A stretch of 64,000 nt of DNA from the NCBI GenBank assembly GCA_008921705.1, contig VFFE01008422.1:929292-993291 (forward strand). The letters run 5' to 3'. This document shows positions 12,375 through 23,132 of the stretch, piece after piece. Within the stretch, counting starts at the first letter, position 1. Every line of letters begins with the position of its first letter. This stretch comes from Burhinus oedicnemus (taxonomy: Eukaryota > Chordata > Aves > Charadriiformes > Burhinidae). The notes under the pieces are model-generated. The model saw only the letters and a list, made by a program, of their open reading frames with translations, had not been told where the DNA came from and searched no databases. Position numbers and translations under genes: made by a program.

Positions 12375-13151
12375 CTTCACATTTTATTGGATACATGTAT
12401 TTATATATTCATTGGAAATAGCATAACTATAAAAAAGCTGACAGAAAAGATTTACAAGATTATATTTAGTTCCTGAAAAATGTTCTTGAGACTTTCTCTG
12501 AAGTCAGTGATCCCAAAATCACCTCAATGTACATTTCATACTGCTCTCCTTCATACAGTCCACACTGGTGCACAATTTTATCGTCTATGTTTAATAATAG
12601 GGAGTTGTGAAGATGTAACTTTGGCTCTCTTCTTTCCTCTCTGAATTATTACTTTTCTTCATTTTTTGTACATAAGTTCACATAGTGTTCCTTCCCCATG
12701 CTTTTTCTCAGCGTTCTCATTTTGTATGAATACACCTTTTGAAATGCAGCTGTATGTGACTATCACTTTGACATTAATCTATTTCTTTTTTTAGTGTCTT
12801 GTTGTTATTGCCTGCTTCCTACTGTCTCCGATTTTTCCTAACAGCCGCCTCCTAAAAGAACAATATCCTTTATTCAGGTGTCTGTACATGATCTATATGA
12901 TAGCTGGTTTTCAATTTCTGTAATTATAATATGCCCGACTGGTGCCTTCCTAATCTTCACAGCATTATTTTTCAAGAAAGTAGTTTTCAGGAATGATGTA
13001 AGACACAAAGTACAACTTCAGTCTATGTTGTTGATGATAGGAAAGGGAACATAGACACAGCTCCTGGAGATAATACCATACTAAACAGAAGACACAGTTC
13101 TTGTGTAACACAGTTACAAATGAAACGTGCTCAGAAGGAAATCTTTGTTGC
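12375..13151. other. Unique AT-rich sequence, nothing recognised
   Basis: Between the solo LTR and a CR1 fragment. No repeat, exon or RNA gene seen. Confidence 0.5.
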
Positions 13152-13545
13152 TGCGGCAGTGCTCTGCTGGCTCATGTTCAGCTTGTTGTCCACCAGGACT
13201 CCTGGGTCCCTGGAGGTTGGCTGCTGTGGCTCCCAAGCCACACAGATCCTAGACTGTACTGGGCACTTTGGTTATCCTGACCCAGGTGCATGACTTTGCA
13301 TGTGTCTTTGTTAAACTTCATACAGTTCTTGCTAGCCCACTCCTCCAGCCTGTCCAGGTCTCTCTGTAAGGTGGCTCGCCCTTCTGATGCGTCCACCTCA
13401 CCACCTGGTTTGGTGTCATCAGCAAACTTAGTGAGGGTGCTTTTAATCCTTCTCCTCATCCACATCATTCATCAAGATATTGAACTGTGTGGGGCCCAGT
13501 ATTGATCTCTGGGGGACCCCACTTGTGACAGGATGCCAGCCTGAG
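13152..13545 (-). mobile_element. Internal CR1 LINE fragment, both ends missing
   Basis: Minus-strand reading gives the RT part from the end of the motif B-C linker through KFADDTKPGGEVDASEG, then DRLEEWASKNCMKFNK and a GVLVD-like remnant. It lacks the CR1 3' UTR and tail as well as the 5' part. CR1 copies normally keep their 3' end, so this one lost it after insertion. Motif C aspartates are still visible. Old and frame-broken. Confidence 0.85.
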
Positions 13546-16500
13546 AAAAAAACTGTATTATTTCTCAGCCTATACTTTTGAAAAGTCAATACCTAGCAGT
13601 TTGGGGTTCTGCTCCTCCCCCGCCCACCCCCACCCCCTCAGAATATTTAAAGTATAGTCAGTAAGTGTGTAAAATACTGTAGTTTATGTTAGGTGAGTTG
13701 AGCTGGTGGAAGGCAAGAGAGGGAAGGACAGATCTGTTTCTAAGATCTCTCAGCAATATGAAGGTAGGAATAGCTAGGAGAACTAAAACTCAGTTTTATT
13801 TTCTTTTGGTTATTGATTGGAGAGAGATCTTGCTGTTAGGTAATCCCTCAGAAAGGCTGGAGCTGGGAAATTGTCCAATTGACTGTGTGGTTTTATTAGA
13901 TTATGTTGGGACTTGGAGTGATATAAGGCATCTTTTATTTGATTTTCTGGGGAAAGAATGGAGAGGTTGATTTATATTTCTATTCTGAGTTATTAAGTCA
14001 TTTATTTTACTGTAGTGTCAGGAGCTCTCAGCTGAGATCACATCCTGTCTGGCAGGACAAAATAAAACCACATTGTCACAACTGCAGTGCCAATGGTGTT
14101 ACAGACTAAATAGCATGGTGGTGTCAAATGACTTGCCTGATGATAGAGAACAGGTCAATGGAAGAGGTGTACGCAGAACTCCAATCTCAGTCTTTAGCTA
14201 CTGGCCCACAGTCTCTATTGAAATCTGCTGATATTAGAAAAGGGTAACTGCAATCCCAGGTCTCAAATGCAGATTTTCACTGGAGATAATGGTGGCACCT
14301 CCCCCAGTTTGTATCCTTCCTTGGAAAATTTTGGGATTTTGTAAACCCTGGCTGCACCTGTTTCCCACAGGCAGCTTTGTTTACATGTGCCACCTTATCC
14401 ATAAATCCTGCAATTACTTTCAGTAACTTAAACTTTCTCCTTCCAGAGCTTTATTCCTACAGCTCTGCTCTTACCCAATGTTTGGAGAACACGTTCCTGT
14501 GCTGGCAGCAGTGATCTTCTGAATATGTGACTTTAAACTGTAGTGTATAAGCTTTATGGCTACACTTTTTCTTCCAAAAGCCACTGCTGTTTGTCTAATA
14601 AAGTTTATTTCCTGTAGGAGAAATAGAAATGCCATGCTTCCTAGTGGAGATTTTTTTTTTTAAAGTTATTGTGTTTTTGATATGTAAACAATGCAAACTA
14701 AAACTGAGTATAGCAAAGCACAATTTCTGTGCCAGACATTTTTCTGTACAGGTTGATGAAATACATTTCACAGCCATACTCCTCCATCACCTAGTACACC
14801 AATTCCCCATTCCATTCAAAAATCCTGGCATTACTGTAATAACCGATGAAGCACTTATTTCAGGGATCAACATTGAAGTCCTAGCTTCCTTGCTGTGTTT
14901 AATTAGGACGATTACTTACTATTTGTCTACCTAAAATAGTAAGAAGGGATGTTGTGTGCTTTATTTCAGTTGTCTTTGAAGCGTTGGCCAAAGGCCAGTG
15001 ACCTTTCAGTAGCAATGGCCTCTGATGCTGTTAGGAGCCCTCCCCTTAGAGCATCAGGCAGATGATGATAATCTTCACCTCCCATCAGAGCAGTGAAAAA
15101 GCAGTAGGTGCCATGTTCTGACACTTTTATGACTCATTTCATCACCAGGCTGACATGGCTATACAGACTATTAAGCATTCCCTTTGTAGGTCTCCCATTG
15201 TAAGCAGTCTTTTTTTCTAAAAAGGAAACATTAAGATCAAGGATATTTAATGCACTTTTACAATAATTCTCTGTGAAGAGACTAGGGACTTTGTTTGGCT
15301 GCTGTGTTATCTTACTTTATTTTTCAGACCAGCCTGAGGACACAAACTGAAGTAATGCAAATTCTTGGGACAAATCATTCAGTTGAAAGAGAGATGGGGA
15401 GTCCTTCTTCACTCCTTCCCCACCTACACACCCACTGTGCCCAGGAGGGGCTAGAAGGGGAAGTGGAAGGGGCTGCAAGGCTTTTGAACCATCAGATAGG
15501 TGACATCCTCAGAAGTAGCCTAGGACCATGGCAGTGTGTGTGGGAGAGACAGTGGGGAGCAGAGGAGCACTCCAAAGGAGCTGCTGCTCTTGCTGTGTAA
15601 GGCCCTGGGTGACTCACAAGGAGAATACTACATATCTGGTTGTGAGCTGGAAGGCAATATCGCCAGTGTGGCAGTTCACTCAGCAGCATGACTGTCCTGC
15701 CAAGTGAGAGGAATGATAAACCAGCCTGGAGAGTCATGGTGTGCCTCGGAGCTCTTGGAGCTCAGTGTCCTTCTGCACCCTGGCCTGTTTGGCATCTTCT
15801 ACATGTAAGTCGCAGTGGTAACTTGGCTGCTTTGCTTACACAAGGTGCTTAGAGCCTGCATGGGATAGCAGACCTAGGGCGAAGCCTCTGTGTTCTCCTT
15901 GAAGGGGTCATGAGTTTCTGCAGGGCAAGTGGCAGAGTCTAGGCTGACATTTTTTTCACAGAAACATCACAATTATGGTCCTGGCTTTCCAGCATGGAGC
16001 AACAAAAAGAAGTATAGTGTGATGAATACGGTGGAAGGAGTGATGTTCTTCAGGGAGCAAAATACATGGGAGACACCTTGCAGTTTCTAGCAATGGAGTT
16101 TGTCAGTTTTTAATTTTTGCAACTCTTTCTTGGTAGATTTTCTTGCCAGTCTGACAAAACAATATCTGATACACATCCTGATACATGCCCCCTCTGCAAG
16201 CTACCCACTGAAGAGAAAATGCACACTTTTTTTTTAGGCAATGATTCTTCTTCTGTCTGCCTAGTCCTGAACTGAGTTCTGGGTGAATCCCCTAATGGAC
16301 AAAACATAAAAATCACCCTGATAACTGAGCAACCCATCATCAACACAAAGGGTGCCTTAGCTCCTGCACTTACAGATACAGTGAAGTCATAGAAAGCTGT
16401 GAACAAAGCTGGTGTGGGTGGGAGGCGATGGGGAAGGAAGGTGGTGAGCTTGGAAGCTGTGCTGACAGATCACTCATCCTGATTTCCATTCTGAGGTGTG

Positions 16501-17754
16501 AGTAAGAGGCCTCAGTAATTATTCTGTGGAGAAGTTACTGGAATACCTGATGGTCCTGTGCTGGATTTTGGTGTTTTGATGAAAATATTGATTTGACATG
16601 TCATGAAAAAAACCCCACATTTCTGAAACTACAGGATTCATGTTTTTTGAGTCATCTCCTACAGTATTGCAAAGAACAATGGACAAAATTATGCCTGCTT
16701 ACCTACACAGATATCAATAAGGTTGCAGGATTTGCAGGATTTGCTGTTTTAGGACTTTAAAGGTGGCCTAGGTGTCTCAAATTCTGCTTCACTTGTGTTA
16801 TGTGTTGCATTCTTCTGCTGCCCTTCACTTCAATATTTACTGCTGACAAACAGTTAAGTAACGGAAATGTTCTCACTTAGTACTCACTTGGGTATAGTAT
16901 GATCATCTTTTGTATGAATTAAGATGTTTTAAAAACGTGCTACATACTAGATATTTTTTTAATACAACTTCCTATATATGTTGGTTTCTAGATAAAAAAC
17001 CCATCCAAAATTGTACACATCTCTTGTTTGTACTTGAATAATGTTTTTTACTTCTGGACATCTCAAGTAAGCACCAGCAGCATAAATACTCAAAGAGTCA
17101 TACAGTTCTCTGTTAACCACTCCTGTGAAATGGCTCAGGATTAATTCCATTTTTGAAAAGGTGGAGTAAGGGATACTTGAAAATTTGCTTCCTGCAGTGA
17201 ATATTTGACCTGCTAAAATGTGAAGACTGTATTTTTTGAGAAAAAACATCTAGTTTCAAACAATTTTTAGGCATTTTACTATTACTTACATTGTAATACA
17301 AAGGGGTTTTTTGCATACCATGATCCTGAATATCGAAGGTACAGTAACAGTTTGGAACTAGATTCTAGCTTTTAAGTATAAAGCCTGGTTTCATTTGGTA
17401 CTCCTCTCGGATTGCCCCAGGAAAATGCTGCCCCTCTTTCAGCAGCCCTCCTACTAATGTTACTTGTGCTGGTGACAAAGGCTCTTAGAGCCCTGCTCAT
17501 CCTATTTCCAGTAATCAGCAGTAAGCAGTAAGTGAACCTCAGCTGGGTTGGCTCTGCACCCTTTCCATGGTGCAGAGGGAGGGGAGGCTCTTGCACTGTC
17601 CCCACTTACTTAGTTGTCCTTCATTAAGGGTCTGGAAACTGTTCAAGAAACCTGCAGGCTGCTCAGCCCTGTAAATGGGAACACTGCAGCAGACAGTTCC
17701 TTATTGTACAGACATTACACAGAAGCAAGGCCTTGGGTGCATACTTGAGGATTT
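13546..17754. other. Unique sequence, about 4.2 kb, no gene recognised
   Basis: A C-rich run lies at 13611-13639. A plus-strand interval at 15328-15499 has a strong acceptor (TTTATTTTTCAG), an open frame and a donor (ATAG/GTGACA), but the predicted peptide shows no recognisable motif. A (T)n tract occurs near 14651. No transposon was recognised. Confidence 0.5.
13611..13639 (+). repeat. C-rich low-complexity tract
   Basis: GCTCCTCCCCCGCCCACCCC and onward: a short run of C blocks with occasional A, G or T. Confidence 0.75.
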
Positions 17755-18345
17755 CACAGAATCATTGAGGTTGGAAGGGACCTCTTGAGATCCTGTAGTC
17801 CAATCTTCTTGCTCAATGCAGGATCAACTACAGTAGGTTGACCAGGACTGTGTCCAGTTAGCTTTTAAATCTCTCCAAGGATGAAGACTCCACAACCTCT
17901 CTGGGAAACCTGTGTCATTGCTCAGTCTCCCTCACAGTAAGTGTTTTCTTGTGTTCAGATCAAATTTCTTTTCTTCAGTTTGTGCCCATTGCCTCTTGTT
18001 TTCTCAGTCGACACCACTGTCTCCCTCACCCTCATTCCCTCCCTTCCATCACGTGTTTATGCACATTGATAAAATCCCCTGGAGCCTTCTCTTACCCAGG
18101 CTGAACAGCCCCAGCTCTCTCAGCCTGTCCTCCTACAAGAGATGCTTTGGTCCTGTAACCCGCTGAGTGGCTCCACACTGGACTTGCTTCTGTCCATCTC
18201 CCTTTTGTGCTGGGGAGCCCAGAAGTGGACACAGCACTCCAGATGTGGCCTCACTAGTGCTGAGTAGAGGGGAGGGGTCACTGCCTTGACCTGCTGGTGA
18301 TGCTTTTCCTAGTGAAATCCAGAAGGCTTCCTTGCCTTGAGAGTG
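17755..18345 (-). mobile_element. CR1 LINE, old 5'-truncated copy, about 590 bp
   Basis: Starts with CACAGAATCATTGAGGTTGG, a diverged CR1 3' tail and UTR in reverse complement. RT C-terminal sequence follows, including the segment that reads on the minus strand like [16 protein letters not shown]. Similarity fades near 18345. Many substitutions and small indels break every frame, so it is older than the copies at 23.1 and 41.9 kb. Confidence 0.85.
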
Positions 18346-19651
18346 CATTAGATTTGTTGTTTCATACTTGAAAAGCAGCATCAGCCTGAGCACAGGAAGA
18401 CCTGCCCAGTAGTCAGCCCTCTGACCAGCTGTTGAGAAAACTTTTTAAAGCATATTCTGCAGCATGACCTGATTTCCAAATGTAGTAGGGCTTATGTTCA
18501 TTCATCTTGCTGTCAGGACACTCCACACAGCACAGAAAACAGTTCAGCAAGCAGAATATAAGCCCCAGGTGGCAAAGCCTGAGAAATGAGTTAAATATAA
18601 TTCTATGAAACAGCTCTAATGGTCATGGCAAACAGAATTCTTATGTTAACCTGAGAGATGATTATGTTTAGGTTTTTTTCTCCCTTTTTAGTGGCTGTGT
18701 ACAAGACAAAAGATATATTCTTCATTTTAAAATGTAAAGAAAGAGAATCAGATTGCTTTTCCTGGCAACTACTAAACTCAGAATTCTCCTTCTCTGCAAC
18801 TCAGCCATGCACACACTTATAGATATATTGTCATTACTTGAGCATCTTTCCATCACCTATAGCAAATATAAAAGTGTTGTTGTATGAATGCCTCTGTCCT
18901 CACACACTTCCCTGCTCCCTGGGATCAGAAGTATAAGTCTTCTAACATTGCTACTTATCTGGGAAAAGAAAGAAATAGCAGAGTAAAACATACTAACATT
19001 TTCTGATCTTAAAAATTTTGGCACCCTTTTAAGGGGCAACAGATCTTTGTATCCTGAAGATGACTATTTGGGACTATTTGCAACAGAATTAACGGAGTGT
19101 GGGCCTTCTGCAATTTCAGGGCACCAGTGCCATGTTCAGCTTTAGAGAAACTTCACTTGCCTGTGTAATACTTCTGCTTCTGTTTGTTTTTTTCAAGTTG
19201 ATATAATATATATGGTGTTTCCTCACTGCAATGAAAAGATCCTAGAAAGATTTTTGGAGGCTTTTGAAATAAAAGCTGGCCTGACACTTTTAAAAATGAA
19301 CAAACATTTCATTTTTTTTTTTAGATAACCTGGAGCTGCAGCCACTATAACTCAGGATAGAACTCATCTCTTCTGTGTTTCTAGCTGTGGTCTCCACCAG
19401 TAATTATGAGACGTACAGGAATTTAAAAATTTCTCAAACCTTATGTTAAAGTTAGATTACTGAGTAGCAGGAGGGTGTAGTAGAATTTTTAACTTGTGCT
19501 TCAACATAAATAATATTTAAGAGAAAAAAGAATAGAAAAAATGAGAAAAAAATCAGGGAAAAAAATAATACAGAGGAGAAAAAAAATGTAATGACTGTTA
19601 TAACAGAAAACCTGACAAACAAATTATAAATCATTTTTGCAAGTTGTTTAA
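18346..19651. other. Unique sequence with a purine-rich tail
   Basis: Nothing recognised except A/G-rich low complexity at about 19510-19590. That tract produces a hydrophobic Phe/Leu/Ser-rich minus-strand frame which I regard as an artefact of composition. Confidence 0.5.
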
Positions 19652-19719
19652 GAACTATATGCATGGCAATCCCATGTACAAAAGGGAACTATATGCATGG
19701 CAATCTCATGCACAAATAT
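19652..19719 (+). repeat. 34-bp tandem duplication at the 5' edge of a CR1
   Basis: Two adjacent copies (19652-19685 and 19686-19719) share GAACTATATGCATGGCAAT and then diverge slightly. The second half of each unit resembles the CR1 segment GGCAATCCCAAGCACAAATA, so the duplication includes the first bases of the retrotransposon. It may have arisen during insertion or later by slippage. Confidence 0.75.
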
Positions 19720-20433
19720 AGGCTGAGCAGACAGTGGATTGAGGGCAGCCCTGAGGGGAGGGACTTGGGGGTGTTGGTGGCTGGGAAGCTGGACATGAGC
19801 CAGCAATGTGTGCTCACAGCCCAGAAGGCCAGCCTGGGGTGCATCAAAATAATTGTGGCCAGCAGGTTGAGGGAGGTGATTCTGCCCCTCTACTCCATTC
19901 TCGTGAGACCCCACCTGGAGTACTGTGTCCAACTCTGGAGCATAAGAAGGACATGGGACCTGTTGGAGCAGGTCCAGAGGAGGGCCACGAAGATGATCAG
20001 AGGGTTAGAGCACCTCTGCTATGAGGACAGACTGAGAGAGTTGGTGTTGTTCAGCCTGGAGAAGAGAAGGCTCCAGGGACACCTTAGAGCAACCTTCCAG
20101 TATCTGAAAGGGGCCTACAAGACAGCTGGAGACAGACTTTTTACAAGGGCATCTAGTGATAGGACGAGGGGTAATGGCTTCAAATTGGAAGAGGGTAGAT
20201 TTAGATTAGATCTCAGGAAGAAATTGTTTACTCTGAGGGTAGTGAGGCACTGAAACAGGTTGCCTGGGGAAGCTGTGGAGGCCCCATCCCTGGAGGTGTT
20301 CAAGGCCAGGTTGGATGGGGCTTTGAGCAACCTGGTCTAGTAGGAGGTGTCCTTGCCCATGGCAAGGGGGTTGGAACTAGATGATCTTTAAGGTCCCTTC
20401 CAACCTAAACCATTCTATGATTCTATGATTCTA
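19664..20433 (+). mobile_element. CR1 LINE, 5'-truncated, plus strand
   Basis: Reads rightward as the last third of CR1 RT, then a 3' UTR ending ...TTCCAACCTAAACCATTCTATGATTCTATGATTCTAAG. The ATTCTATG tail repeat at 20412-20433 is the diagnostic CR1 3' end. The 5' edge lies within a 34-bp tandem duplication. Its UTR (CATGGCAAGGGGGTTGGAAC type) is shared with the copies at 35.3 and 38.5 kb. Confidence 0.93.
19690..20340 (+). pseudogene. CR1 ORF2 RT C-terminal remnant
   Basis: Plus-strand frame shows [17 protein letters not shown], then [33 protein letters not shown] and [21 protein letters not shown], the conserved end of CR1 RT. A TGA after LRVVRH (at about 20252) interrupts it; sequence after the stop continues to the natural end ...LSNLV (TAG at 20338). 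The palm motifs were lost by truncation. Confidence 0.88.
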
Positions 20434-21816
20434 AGAACTAGATTTGTCCTAACGTGGTCCGGACTTCTCTGAGCAATTAAAAGCATGATGCAGTCATACA
20501 GAAATGTGGCTGAACACAGAACCTTTTTTCAAAGGCTTAGTTTGTGTTAAAGCATTATAAAAACAGTTGAGGTTTTCCATGTGAACTGACTGAGTAGTCT
20601 TAAAATGTTATCCTTCCATTCAGTTCTCAGCCCAGAGGGCCTGATTTATGACTAGGAATGGATCTGTGCTTGGAAGATATGAAGAGCCCACTATGGGAAA
20701 ACCTTACAGAGCACAGGGCAGGCAAAGGGTAAACCAGACAACACCAAGATTTCAAGGCAGCTGTCAACTTACTGATGAGAAAAGTCTTCAGCAAATGGGA
20801 AATGGTTTGATATTAATAACATATAGTTGAAATACAACCTTCAGCAAAGTCTGGTCTGTTCTTAGTTTTAGAGTTTCAGTGGTGAGAACATTGGTTGTCT
20901 ACAGGTGAATAATAACTGGTTTAGACATTAAAACTGAGAGAAGTTCTGCTTAGGTTGCCTCTGCTGAATTAAAGGACCTTGGAAGCTCAGATTTATGGTA
21001 AAGTGTGATTGCTTACTACCCATATCTTTCCATTTGAGCAGTAACCCCAGAGACTCCATGCCATAGCTGTTCTTCCTTGTCTGTGAGCTATATAAACAAG
21101 GGCCACATTGCTTCTAATTTCAGTTTTCTTCAGCATCAAGGAAAGATGAACTGATATAAGTGGGAAAAGAGAATTAGTTACAAATTGCTATGAATGGTCT
21201 GATTTGGGAGATCACAGCCTGGATGTAAAAGCAATGAAGGGTAAATAGTGCCCCTAATGCTAAGAACCATGTTTGTAGAAGAACCATATCACTAAGCATT
21301 ACCAATTTTGTCTAGATTGTGACTGTCATGTATTTATATTTTAGTTAGATTAGCCAGAGGACACAATAACCATTTATGCTTCTTTTATGCCAATTTTATG
21401 CTGGCTTTGAGAAAATATATGATGCTTATTGACATAGAGCATGTTGGTTCAAAATACCTTGAATAAATATAGCAGAATGAATTACAACAGTGCAGTACTT
21501 TTAATAATTCTGTATTAACAGCCTGAAAGTTGGATTTGCAGTGCTGTAAAACTCTGGTTTGAGAACAGAGGCAGATTGGCACGTGGAGCTGAGGGACAGG
21601 GGATACATGTAGGGATATTTGGCAGCTTAAGTCCCAGTGATAGCTAGTTGTCCAGAATAAGGAAATTATAAGTATGTGATATCCAAGGTGGAAAGGTAGT
21701 CATAAAGAGAGACATATTGATAGTGCTACCTCCCAATGTTAAATAAAGGAGAAATTATAATATTAATGGAGATAGCCTTTGCACATCTGACTCTAGGTGT
21801 CAGAACAGTCTGAAAA
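20434..21816. other. Unique sequence, nothing recognised
   Basis: AT-leaning. No repeat family or coding region identified. Confidence 0.5.
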
Positions 21817-21822
21817 CCTCTG

Positions 21823-22323
21823 TGTGGTGGGTTGATCCTGGCTGGCAGCTGAGCTCCCACCCAGTTGCTTGCTTACTCCCCCGCAGTGGGACAGGGGAGA
21901 GAATCAGAAAGGCAAAAGTGAGAAAACTTGTTGGTCAAGACAAAAACAGGTTAGTAAGTGAAGGGCAAAAAAGAAAAAAACTTAACGTGATGCAAAGGCA
22001 ATGACAGCAGACTTGATGCCCAACCAGCCTCTGAGCAACAGCTGCCTTGGAAAAGCTGCTCCCAGCTTTATTTCTGAGCATGACGTTACATGGTACAGAA
22101 TATCTCTTCCGCTGTGTCTCCTCACAGGCTCTTTTCCATCCCTGACCTACTCACAGTGGGAGCAGAGTGAGAAACAGACAAGGCCTCGATGCTGTGCAAG
22201 CACTGTTGAGCAATAACCAAAAGATTATGGTATTATCAACACTGTTTTGGTTACAAATCTAAAGCACAGCACAATACAGATTGCTATGAAGAGAAATAAC
22301 TCCAACCCAACCAGACACAGTAC
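21823..22323 (-). mobile_element. Solo LTR, about 500 bp, antisense
   Basis: The plus strand begins TGTGGTGGGTTGATCCTGGC and ends ...CCAACCAGACACAGTAC, which are the reverse-complemented 3' and 5' ends of a widespread avian LTR family as I recall it. On the minus strand the promoter position reads ...GCTCAGAAATAAAGCTGGG, so the TATA box is decayed. Flanks read CCTCTG (21817-21822) and GCTCTG (22324-22329), a 5-of-6 match, which suggests a 6-bp target duplication with one mutation. It appears shorter than I would expect for the family, so internal deletion is likely. No internal proviral sequence. Confidence 0.83.
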
Positions 22324-22329
22324 GCTCTG

Positions 22330-23132
22330 GTAAACAGACTATCAGTTGAAACCAGTACACAGGATGGAGGAAAGGGCCAGTCATGCTGAAACCATGGCTG
22401 GAAGGAAGTTCTGTGCATTGTGACACACACTTGGATGTACCAAAATAATTATGTTCTCTTGTAAATTCATTTAGAACAGCATTTTCTACACGACTTCACT
22501 GAAGGCAGGTTTCATGCTTGCATGATGACTTGTGGAACACAGTCTTAACACATTTCTCTGCATTTTTCACTAACATTTGAGTCCACAAAAGGTGTAAAAC
22601 TTTACTGGTGGAAGAATTTCTTTACTGGTGGAAGAATTTCTCCACTGGTAAATGCAAAAGTTACTGCTCTTCATCATATTGAATGTAGGTTTAAGTACAG
22701 TGAGGGACCCATTGTAGCCAGATCAAGTTTTGGTTTTCTGGTAGGTCTAATAAGAAGCTCAGTTAATTGCCCATTCCACATTGACAGGTGGTAAGTTTGC
22801 TTTTGTGCAGGGTCAATGCTTGGTCAATGATTTGGACTGTTTTTGATGGATGCTTAAATATCTGCTTGCTGGTGAAGGGTTTATACTGATCTAATATGGT
22901 GGAGCAAAAGACCTTAGAGGATTTCTAGGTACCAGGAAAGGGTGAGTTGAGCAGGTGGATGGAGACAAACATCTGTAATTGGATTTCAGGTGTGCAGAAC
23001 CTTTACTCATGGCAGCTTGAAGAGAAGGGCAGAGTGAATGTAGGGCAGATTGTACCTGCCTGTATAGATCTCTCTCCTAAGATAAAGCTCAGCACCACTT
23101 TCCCAAAGCCAAAGGGAATCCTAGAAATCTTT
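22330..23132. other. Unique sequence with a short tandem repeat
   Basis: Contains the exact 20-bp tandem duplication at 22601-22640 and nothing else recognised. Confidence 0.5.
22601..22640 (+). repeat. Perfect 20-bp tandem duplication
   Basis: TTTACTGGTGGAAGAATTTC is present twice back to back with no mismatch, followed by a partial, diverged third unit (TCCACTGGTAA). Lack of mismatches suggests a recent slippage event. Confidence 0.9.

Noticed and set aside
15328..15499. 172-nt plus-strand exon-like interval inside a 101-codon frame
   Set aside because: Good acceptor and fair donor, but the peptide is low in recognisable features and no neighbouring exon fits; chance is likely.
19452..19664. 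Phe/Leu-rich minus-strand frame resembling a membrane protein
   Set aside because: Produced by an A/G-rich low-complexity tract.
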